From NCBI GenBank assembly GCA_902388545.1, contig CABMPS010000140.1, positions 1 to 5,315 on the forward strand: a stretch of DNA of 5,315 nucleotides, read 5' to 3'. Source of the stretch: an uncultured Collinsella sp. GTDB lineage: Bacteria > Actinomycetota > Coriobacteriia > Coriobacteriales > Coriobacteriaceae. A program made the translations under genes and the position numbers. A model generated the notes under the pieces. The model was not told where the DNA came from. It did no database searches and worked only from the letters and a program-made list of their open reading frames with translations. Shown here piece by piece: positions 1 to 4,693 of this stretch; the first letter of the stretch is position 1; every line of letters begins with the position of its first letter.

Positions 1-266
1 CCGGCTTTGCGAGTCATCAGGATAAGGCGCGCGTGTATATGATGGTCATCCACTACACGGGCCAGACCACCGGCGACGACATCGTCCGTGCATTTGGGCG
101 TACCAAGTTCACCGTCAAATCTAAGACGATGCGCGGTGACAAGGTCGAGATGGCCGTCGAGGTGTTCTCGGACGGCGTGGATATGCCGTATGCCGACGCC
201 ATCCGCGCACTCGACGGCGTGGAAGACCTAACGCTCATCCAGTACAACGGCGAGTACCACGGTTAG
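1..266 (+). CDS. C-terminal end of an upstream gene, possibly a DUF4956-family protein (5' partial)
   Basis: The reading frame is open from the left edge (first full codon at position 3) to a TAG at 264-266, so this is the last 87 codons of a longer protein and not a small gene starting at the GTG at 33. The visible part is a soluble alpha/beta domain alternating strands and helices. It runs from KARVYMMVIHYTG, through a helix and SKTMRGDKVEMAVEV, to a closing LTLIQYNGEYHG. The pattern 'SKT - basic/polar turn - VE-aliphatic-EV ... GVEDLTLIQYNGEY' resembles what I recall of the C-terminal cytoplasmic domain of DUF4956 membrane proteins, which often end in a 'V-S-Y-N-G-E/D-Y' tail. Those proteins have N-terminal membrane segments, which would lie outside the window, and no firmly established function. 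An ACT- or ferredoxin-like domain of another family is the main alternative. It is separated from scrR by about 118 bases holding a hairpin and a new promoter, so it is probably not part of the sucrose unit. Confidence 0.55.
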   Translation, partial: GFASHQDKARVYMMVIHYTGQTTGDDIVRAFGRTKFTVKSKTMRGDKVEMAVEVFSDGVDMPYADAIRALDGVEDLTLIQYNGEYHG

Positions 267-314
267 AACCCCGCGAGCAAATTGCCCGGCAGATGTCCGC
301 GCAGCGTCGAGCAA

Positions 315-338
315 TCCGGCGTTCGTTAGAACGCCGGA
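315..338 (+). terminator. Perfect 10-bp hairpin downstream of the partial gene, possible terminator
   Basis: The arms TCCGGCGTTC (315-324) and GAACGCCGGA (329-338) are perfectly complementary around a GTTA tetraloop. The position, 49 bases after the upstream stop codon, fits a transcription terminator for that gene. There is no T-tract after it (ACGAACAGG follows), so it is not a classical intrinsic terminator. It also lies directly over and upstream of the candidate scrR -35 region. A second, mutually exclusive pairing exists: GTTCGTT (321-327) with AACGAAC (338-344). A protein-binding inverted repeat is therefore an alternative reading. It does not resemble the scr operators. Confidence 0.4.
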
Positions 339-353
339 ACGAACAGGTATCAT
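326..353 (+). promoter_or_regulatory. Candidate scrR promoter (-35 TTAGAA, -10 TATCAT)
   Basis: TATCAT at 348-353 matches five of six bases of the -10 consensus. Sixteen bases upstream, TTAGAA at 326-331 is a weak -35 (three of six). Transcription would start near 360, inside the operator at 356-369 and about 25 bases before the GTG start at 385, which is a sensible leader length. The ATG at 352 overlaps this -10 box and so is unlikely to be the translation start. Confidence 0.4.
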
Positions 354-355
354 GG

Positions 356-369
356 TGAAAGCGATTTCA
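356..369 (+). promoter_or_regulatory. LacI-family operator in front of scrR (autoregulation)
   Basis: TGAAAGCGATTTCA is a pseudo-palindrome with perfect TGAAA/TTTCA arms around a central CG. It matches 12 of 14 bases of the two identical operators before scrA (TGAAAACGATTACA at 1453 and 1479). It sits just downstream of the candidate -10 box at 348-353, over the expected transcription start, where a bound repressor would block initiation. This points to ScrR repressing its own gene. The site also fits the catabolite-response-element pattern TGWAANCGNTNWCA, so binding by a CcpA-like global regulator cannot be excluded. Confidence 0.72.
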
Positions 370-374
370 ATGAC

Positions 375-379
375 AGGGG
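375..379 (+). promoter_or_regulatory. Shine-Dalgarno site deciding the scrR start
   Basis: AGGGG at 375-379 stands five bases before the GTG at 385. The upstream in-frame ATG at 352 has only a short AGG (345-347) four bases away and overlaps the putative -10 box. The ATG at 394 would be 14 bases from AGGGG, which is too far. The site therefore favours GTG 385. Confidence 0.55.
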
Positions 380-384
380 TACTC

Positions 385-1365
385 GTGGTAAAGATGAAAG
401 ATGTGGCCGAGCTGGCCGGCGTTTCGAGCGCCGCCGTTTCGCGCTACCTCAACGGTGGGTATATCTCGGCGGATAAAGCCGAGCGCATTAAGCAGGCGAT
501 TGAGCTGACCGGATATGTGCGGTCCAGCCAGGCTCGCGCGCTGCGCACCGGTTCCACCAAGCTCATCGGCGTCATCGTGCCCAAGATCAACTCGGAATCC
601 GTGAGCCGCATTACCGCCGGCATTGGCCAGGTGCTCGGTCACCGTGGCTACCAGATGCTGCTTGCCAATACCGACAACGCGGCCGATCGCGAGCTCGAAT
701 ACCTCGATTTATTCCAAAACCACCCGGTCGATGGCATTGTGCTGGTGGCAACCATGATCACCGGCGAGCACCGTCGGGCGATTGAATCGTGCCGCGTGCC
801 CATCGTGCTGATCGGCCAGAATGTTGACGGCGCGGCGTGCGTCTATCACGACGATTACGAGGCCGCCTTTGAGCTGGGTCATGCGCTTGCGGGTCGCGTT
901 GACGGCAAGATTGCCTACATTGGAGTTACCGAGGAGGACCGCGCGGCCGGTTATGACCGCCGTCGCGGTTTTGAGGCCGGCTTGCGCGCCGCGGGCGTGG
1001 CGCTTGATCCGAGCCTGATTCGCCAGGGGTCCTTTACGCTCGACTCGGGCTATGGCGCGGCGCGTGAACTGCTTTCCGTCGCTCCCGATGTTTCGTTTAT
1101 CGCCTGCGCGACCGACACCATGGCGGCGGGCGCGCTGCGTGCCATCGATGAGGTTCGCGGCATGGGCGAGGGCATACACCGCGTAAGCGGTTTTGGCGAC
1201 AACGCGTTTTTGCGCGCGCTGACGGGCGGCATTCCCACCGTGCACTATGGCTATCTGACCAGTGGCGTCGAGGCGACCAATATGTTGCTCAACACGCTCG
1301 ATGGCGTGGAGGGGGAGAGCGGTCTCAAGACGCTCAAGCTCGGCCATCAGCTGATGAATGTCTAG
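385..1365 (+). CDS. scrR: LacI-family transcriptional repressor, probable sucrose operon regulator ScrR
   Basis: This 326-residue protein (GTG start, TAG stop) has the normal LacI-family length and order. An N-terminal helix-turn-helix at about residues 4-24 (MKDVAELAGVSSAAVSRYLN) is followed by a hinge helix at about 48-54 containing A-R-A-L. Its leucine 53 corresponds to the family leucine that wedges into the central CpG of the operator. The rest is a periplasmic-binding-protein-like effector domain, beginning TKLIGVIVPKINSE and ending near GHQLMNV. Recognition-helix residues S15, A16 and R20 align with LacI Y17, Q18 and R22. I chose GTG 385 because it has the best ribosome site and places the whole promoter and operator outside the gene; an ATG at 352 would add 11 residues and ATG 394 would remove three. 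The gene lies upstream of scrA and scrB in the same orientation, and matching operators stand before both scrR and scrA. The role as sucrose repressor is inferred from this context. The inducer (sucrose-6-phosphate, fructose or another sugar phosphate) cannot be read from the sequence. Confidence 0.85.
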   Translation: MVKMKDVAELAGVSSAAVSRYLNGGYISADKAERIKQAIELTGYVRSSQARALRTGSTKLIGVIVPKINSESVSRITAGIGQVLGHRGYQMLLANTDNAADRELEYLDLFQNHPVDGIVLVATMITGEHRRAIESCRVPIVLIGQNVDGAACVYHDDYEAAFELGHALAGRVDGKIAYIGVTEEDRAAGYDRRRGFEAGLRAAGVALDPSLIRQGSFTLDSGYGAARELLSVAPDVSFIACATDTMAAGALRAIDEVRGMGEGIHRVSGFGDNAFLRALTGGIPTVHYGYLTSGVEATNMLLNTLDGVEGESGLKTLKLGHQLMNV

Positions 1366-1452
1366 GCTTTGGGCATGTCTGCCGGCCTTTGATTCCCTGT
1401 TTTTGGCTCAAAACTACCTTTCACCGTCAAATATCGACCGTTTACCGCTATA

Positions 1453-1467
1453 TGAAAACGATTACAG
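1453..1467 (+). promoter_or_regulatory. Operator O1 upstream of scrA (first copy of a 15-bp direct repeat)
   Basis: TGAAAACGATTACAG contains a LacI-type half-symmetric core with a central CG. An identical 15-mer recurs at 1479-1493, 26 bases further on, or about two and a half helical turns. This copy ends just before the -10-like TATAAAT at 1469-1475, so a bound repressor would cover the spacer region of the promoter. The site lies in a local AT-rich island within a GC-rich region. Confidence 0.8.
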
Positions 1468-1468
1468 C

Positions 1469-1475
1469 TATAAAT
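1469..1475 (+). promoter_or_regulatory. Candidate -10 box of the scrA promoter, between two operators
   Basis: TATAAAT is the best -10-like element in the gap between scrR and scrA and lies exactly between operators O1 and O2. No good -35 stands at the usual 16-18 base distance; TTTACC at 1441-1446 is 22 bases away. The promoter may be weak or activator-assisted, or the true -10 may be elsewhere in the AT-rich stretch. Transcription would begin near 1481, within O2, leaving a leader of about 68 bases before scrA. Confidence 0.4.
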
Positions 1476-1478
1476 AAC

Positions 1479-1493
1479 TGAAAACGATTACAG
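1479..1493 (+). promoter_or_regulatory. Operator O2 upstream of scrA (second copy of the 15-bp direct repeat)
   Basis: This is an exact copy of the O1 15-mer. Here the symmetry is extended by flanking bases: ACTG at 1477-1480 is the reverse complement of CAGT at 1491-1494, so seven of nine base pairs of the 18-bp dyad match. It is the more symmetrical of the two scrA sites. It would overlap the transcription start implied by the -10-like box at 1469-1475. Confidence 0.8.
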
Positions 1494-1532
1494 TGTAAGT
1501 GTCAAAGATGGCCGGGTGCAAATGCGCCCGTT

Positions 1533-1543
1533 GGAGGAAAGGG
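1533..1543 (+). promoter_or_regulatory. Ribosome binding site of scrA
   Basis: The purine-rich GGAGGAAAGGG (1533-1543) contains two possible anti-16S matches. GGAGG ends 11 bases before ATG 1549 and AAGGG ends five bases before it. It supports ATG 1549 over the upstream in-frame GTG 1516 and ATG 1522, which have no such site and would add residues unlike the family's N-terminus. Confidence 0.65.
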
Positions 1544-1548
1544 AAGTC

Positions 1549-2949
1549 ATGGACTACCGTAAATCAGCCCAAGAGGTGCTCGACAACGTCGGTGGCGCCG
1601 ACAACGTTGTTTCGGCCGCACACTGCGCCACACGTCTGCGCCTGGTGATTGCCGATAACGCCAAGGTTGACAAGGAGGCCATCGAGAATATCGACGGCGC
1701 CAAGGGCGTCTTTGAGGCCCAAGGCCAGCTCCAGATTATTTTTGGCACTGGCACCGTCAACAAGGTCTACGAGGAGTTCATCTCGCTTAGCGGCGTCGAG
1801 GCTGCCACCAAGGCCGAGGTTAAGGAGGCCGCGGCACAGCAGCAGAACATCTTTATGCGTGCCATTAAGGTGCTCGGCGACGTCTTTGTCCCCATCATCC
1901 CCGCCATTGTGGCTTCGGGCCTGCTGCTGGGAATCATGAGCGCGCTCAACTTTATGGCCTCCAACGGCTTTATCGCGCTCGACACCAATAACTTTATCTA
2001 CAAGATCGCCGACCTGGTCTCGGGCACGTCCTTTGGCATTCTGCAGATCCTGATCGGCTACTCCGCGGCTAAGGCCTTTGGCGCCAACCCGTATTTGGGC
2101 GCCGTCGTCGGAGGTGCGTTCATCAACTCCTCGCTGCAGAGCGCCTACACGGTTGCCTCCGAGGGCGTGCAGACCATGGTCACCGTCATCCCCGGCGTGT
2201 ACAGCTTTGAGTGGGTCGGTTATCAGGGCCACGTTATCCCCATCGTTATCGCTTGCGCCATTCTGGCCTTCCTCGAGAAGCGTCTCCACAAGGTTGTCCC
2301 CGAGATATTCGACCTCTTTGTGACCCCGCTCGTCTCGGTGTTCCTTACCGTGCTCGTGACCCTCGTTGCCGTCGGTCCCATCTTCGTGTGGGGCGAGAAC
2401 GCCATCCTCGGTCTGATTCAGGCCCTGCTCACCCTGCCCTTTGGTATCGGTTCCTTTATCGTCGGCCTGTTCTATGCCCCCACGGTCGTTACCGGTATCC
2501 ACCAGATGTACACCGCCATCGACCTGGGTCAGCTCGCCCAGTACGGTGTGACCTACTGGCTGCCCATCGCCAGCGCTGCCAACATCGCTCAGGGTGGCGC
2601 AGCGCTTGCCGTTGCCTTTAAGACCAGCGATGCCAAGATCAAGGGCCTGGCGCTTCCTTCGGCTCTGTCCGCCTTCATGGGTATTACCGAGCCTGCCATC
2701 TTCGGCGTGAACCTGCGCTTCTTTAAGCCCTTCATCGCTGGTTGCATCGGTGGCGGTTGCGGCGCCCTGGTCTGCGCGCTCACCTCGCTTGCCGCTTCCG
2801 GCACCGGCGTTACCGGTATCTTCGGTATCCTGCTGTGCCTGGCCCAGCCCGTGCAGTACGCGATCATGTTTGCGGTCGCCGCGCTGGTTTCCTTTGCCGT
2901 CTCGTTTGTCCTGTACAAGGACGAGCCCAAAGCTTCCGTGCAGGCCTAA
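1549..2949 (+). CDS. scrA: PTS sucrose-type transporter, fused IIB-IIC components
   Basis: This 466-residue membrane protein belongs to the glucose/sucrose superfamily of phosphotransferase permeases. Residues 1-80 form an IIB domain with the phosphorylated cysteine C26 in the signature AAHCATRLR, followed by GAKGVF and QLQIIFGTGTVNKVY. A charged, Ala/Gln-rich linker (about 84-100) leads into the IIC domain from about 101. That domain has many hydrophobic segments, the GIH motif (H318 within VVTGIHQMYTAID) and the GITEP motif (378-382) whose glutamate E381 belongs to the sugar site. The protein ends soon after the last membrane segment with a short polar tail, so it has no fused IIA domain, unlike the longer IIBCA forms common in Gram-positives. 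IIA must come in trans. Expected role: uptake of sucrose with phosphorylation to sucrose-6-phosphate at the cytoplasmic membrane. The sucrose call rests on family resemblance together with the adjacent GH32 hydrolase; a trehalose or beta-glucoside PTS is less likely. The gene is probably repressed by ScrR through O1 and O2. Confidence 0.88.
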   Translation: MDYRKSAQEVLDNVGGADNVVSAAHCATRLRLVIADNAKVDKEAIENIDGAKGVFEAQGQLQIIFGTGTVNKVYEEFISLSGVEAATKAEVKEAAAQQQNIFMRAIKVLGDVFVPIIPAIVASGLLLGIMSALNFMASNGFIALDTNNFIYKIADLVSGTSFGILQILIGYSAAKAFGANPYLGAVVGGAFINSSLQSAYTVASEGVQTMVTVIPGVYSFEWVGYQGHVIPIVIACAILAFLEKRLHKVVPEIFDLFVTPLVSVFLTVLVTLVAVGPIFVWGENAILGLIQALLTLPFGIGSFIVGLFYAPTVVTGIHQMYTAIDLGQLAQYGVTYWLPIASAANIAQGGAALAVAFKTSDAKIKGLALPSALSAFMGITEPAIFGVNLRFFKPFIAGCIGGGCGALVCALTSLAASGTGVTGIFGILLCLAQPVQYAIMFAVAALVSFAVSFVLYKDEPKASVQA

Positions 2950-2967
2950 GAGCTTTTGATTGAGGAG

Positions 2968-2999
2968 ATGCCCGCGGGTTGTATTCTCGCGGGCGTTTC
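2968..2999 (+). terminator. Terminator-like hairpin between scrA and scrB
   Basis: GCCCGCG (2970-2976) pairs with CGCGGGC (2988-2994) around an 11-base loop. The stem can grow outward by the T2969-G2995 wobble and A2968-T2996, and inward by G2977-T2987 and G2978-C2986. It is followed by only three T residues (2996-2998). It begins 18 bases after the scrA stop. As an incomplete intrinsic terminator it would probably lower rather than abolish transcription of scrB, or protect the 3' end of the scrA message. Confidence 0.6.
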
Positions 3000-3056
3000 C
3001 CGTATCTGGTGCCGATCTCTGATGCCTTGTTACTTTCGATCCGTTAGGACTTTGAT

Positions 3057-4598
3057 ATGTCTAATGCACTTGGTCGCGACCTTGCAAAGTTGGTTGCCGC
3101 TGTTGACGCTGCCGCCTCTGAGTGCGGTCATGGCGCGTATGGCCAGCGCTTCCATATTATGCCGCCGGCGGGTTGGCTCAATGACCCCAACGGTCTTTGC
3201 CAAGCGGGCGGCGTGTTCCATGCCTATTTTCAGTATGCACCCTTTGATGTCGAGGGCGGCGTTAAGGTCTGGGGTCATGCGACGAGTCGCGATCTTATGA
3301 CGTGGGACTACGTTGGCGCCCCGCTGCTGCCCGATGAGCCCTTCGACTGCCACGGTGTGTATTCGGGCTCCGCGCTTGCCGAGGACGGTCGCATTCGCGT
3401 ACTGTACACGGGCAACGTTAAGCTTTCCGATGCGGACGGCACGTACGACTACGTCAATACCGGTCGCCGCGCCGATACTGTGTATGTCGAGAGCGTTGAT
3501 GGCCTTGCCGGTCGGGAGTTCAGCCAAAAGCGCGTGGTGCTGGCGTCCGAAGATTATCCCGAGGATTTGACTTGCCATGTGCGCGACCCCAAGGTGTGGC
3601 GTGATGAGGCTGGTCGCTATCACATGGTGCTGGGTGCGCGTCGTCGCGTTGACGGGCCGCATGTCGAGAGCCGTTTTTGCGCCATGCATGGCGAGGGGGC
3701 CGGTCGCGACGTGGGAGAGATCTTGGTGTACGGCTCGGCTGACATGCTTAGTTGGGAGCTCGAGAATCGCGTGTCTACGCCCGAGCGCTTTGGCTTTATG
3801 TGGGAGTGCCCGGGATACCTTGAGCTTGAGGCCGATGGCGGTGTGCCGGCGAAGTTCCTGTCCTTCTCTCCCCAGGGGCTCGAGGGCGGTCGTTGGGACC
3901 GCGGCAACGTATACGCTGCTGGCTACATGCCTGTAACGGGCGACATTACCAGTGGTGACGGTGCCTATGAGCTGGGCGAGTTACGCCTGTGGGACGCCGG
4001 TTTTGACTTCTATGCGCCGCAGGAGTTCACGGCCGAGGACGGTCGCCACATTCTGATCGGCTGGATGGGCATGCCCGATGAGCCGACCTATGGCAACGCA
4101 CCCACCGTGGCGTGCGGCTGGCAGCACTGCATGACAGTGCCGCGTGAGCTTACAGCCGTTGCTGGCGGCGTGGTGCTGCAGCAGCCGGCGCGCGAGATCG
4201 AGCGTCATTATGCCTCGGTGCGTGTGGGGGAGGGTTCGTTGGAGGTTGCCGGCGATACCTGCTTTGACGTTGTTGTTGACGGTGTCGACGGCGCGTTTAC
4301 CGCGATCGTTGATGGCGAGCTAAGGCTGGCGTTTATGCCCGCCAATGGTGAGCTGCCTGCGCGCTTTGAGATGCGATTTACCGATGAGGGTCGCGCTTCT
4401 GCCGGTTGCGGTCGTACCGTGCGCTGGGAGCCCGTCGACGAGGTTCGTAACGTGCGCATTGTCGGCGATGTCTCGTCGGTCGAGGTGTTTGTGAATGATG
4501 GCGCGCTCGTGTTTTCGACGCGCATCTATCCCGAGGCCTATGGCGTGACCGTTGACGCCCCGGGTGCGAACGTAAACTACCATACGCTCAGCATTTAG
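3057..4598 (+). CDS. scrB: Sucrose-6-phosphate hydrolase (GH32 beta-fructosidase)
   Basis: The 513-residue protein carries the full glycoside hydrolase family 32 signature set. WLNDPNG (40-46) holds the nucleophile D43. WGHATSRDL (72-80) and YSGS (102-105) follow. RDP (176-178) has the transition-state stabiliser D177, and ECP (250-252) has the acid/base E250. DFYAPQ (317-322) and GWMGMP (335-340) close the five-bladed propeller, after which a C-terminal beta-sandwich contains SSVEVFVNDG (473-482). There is no signal peptide, so it acts in the cytoplasm. It is expected to hydrolyse sucrose-6-phosphate from ScrA to glucose-6-phosphate and fructose. The intracellular location and PTS neighbour favour this over a secreted invertase or levanase. 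ATG 3057 has TAGGA (3045-3049) seven bases upstream. The gene follows scrA by 107 bases holding a hairpin; no separate operator copy is visible there, so it is probably co-transcribed by readthrough. Codon choice looks less strongly biased to C-ending codons than in scrA. All key residues are intact. Confidence 0.92.
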   Translation: MSNALGRDLAKLVAAVDAAASECGHGAYGQRFHIMPPAGWLNDPNGLCQAGGVFHAYFQYAPFDVEGGVKVWGHATSRDLMTWDYVGAPLLPDEPFDCHGVYSGSALAEDGRIRVLYTGNVKLSDADGTYDYVNTGRRADTVYVESVDGLAGREFSQKRVVLASEDYPEDLTCHVRDPKVWRDEAGRYHMVLGARRRVDGPHVESRFCAMHGEGAGRDVGEILVYGSADMLSWELENRVSTPERFGFMWECPGYLELEADGGVPAKFLSFSPQGLEGGRWDRGNVYAAGYMPVTGDITSGDGAYELGELRLWDAGFDFYAPQEFTAEDGRHILIGWMGMPDEPTYGNAPTVACGWQHCMTVPRELTAVAGGVVLQQPAREIERHYASVRVGEGSLEVAGDTCFDVVVDGVDGAFTAIVDGELRLAFMPANGELPARFEMRFTDEGRASAGCGRTVRWEPVDEVRNVRIVGDVSSVEVFVNDGALVFSTRIYPEAYGVTVDAPGANVNYHTLSI

Positions 4599-4620
4599 GC
4601 GAGTCGTCGCATATCGGCGC

Positions 4621-4626
4621 TATACT
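4621..4626 (+). promoter_or_regulatory. Weak candidate -10 box upstream of the last gene
   Basis: TATACT matches five of six bases of the -10 consensus and lies 22 bases after the scrB stop. No acceptable -35 is found 16-18 bases upstream; TTAGGC at 4595-4600 is 20 bases away. If real, transcription would start near 4633, just before the hairpin at 4637-4667, so the transcript would carry a terminator in its leader. Confidence 0.25.
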
Positions 4627-4636
4627 GCAGCCGTTG

Positions 4637-4677
4637 CCCACGATGCGGGGAACACCCGCAGCGTGGGTTTTTGTTTT
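4637..4677 (+). terminator. Strong intrinsic terminator after scrB
   Basis: CCCACG (4637-4642) pairs with CGTGGG (4662-4667). After one A-G mismatch, TGCGGG (4644-4649) pairs with CCCGCA (4655-4660) around a five-base loop. A T-rich tract TTTTTGTTTT (4668-4677) follows directly. This is a textbook Rho-independent terminator, best read as the end of the scrA-scrB transcript. It is unusual that the T-tract runs straight into the ribosome site of the next gene (AAGGG at 4679-4683). Confidence 0.88.
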
Positions 4678-4693
4678 GAAGGGACGGTGCCGT

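Noticed and set aside
33..266. A separate 77-residue small gene starting at GTG 33
   Set aside because: The frame is open to the left edge, no ribosome site precedes 33, and the sequence reads as the end of a folded domain, so a 5'-truncated longer gene is the better reading.
709..1347. 212-codon open frame on the - strand opposite scrR
   Set aside because: It is fully opposite a convincing LacI-family gene, has low-complexity Arg/Ala/His composition and shows no recognisable motif.
1364..1404. Possible terminator after scrR
   Set aside because: Only short interrupted pairings exist (AGGC with GCCT, GGCA with TGCC), and the T-run at 1400-1404 is about 12 bases away from them, so the support is too weak.
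1441..1446. TTTACC as the -35 of the scrA promoter
   Set aside because: It is 22 bases from TATAAA, well outside the usual spacer length, so I did not call a full promoter.
1564..2502. 312-codon open frame on the - strand opposite scrA
   Set aside because: Its translation is dominated by Asp, Gly, His and Asn repeats typical of a shadow of a C-ending-codon-rich gene. It lies fully inside the well-supported scrA, with no sign of its own domain.
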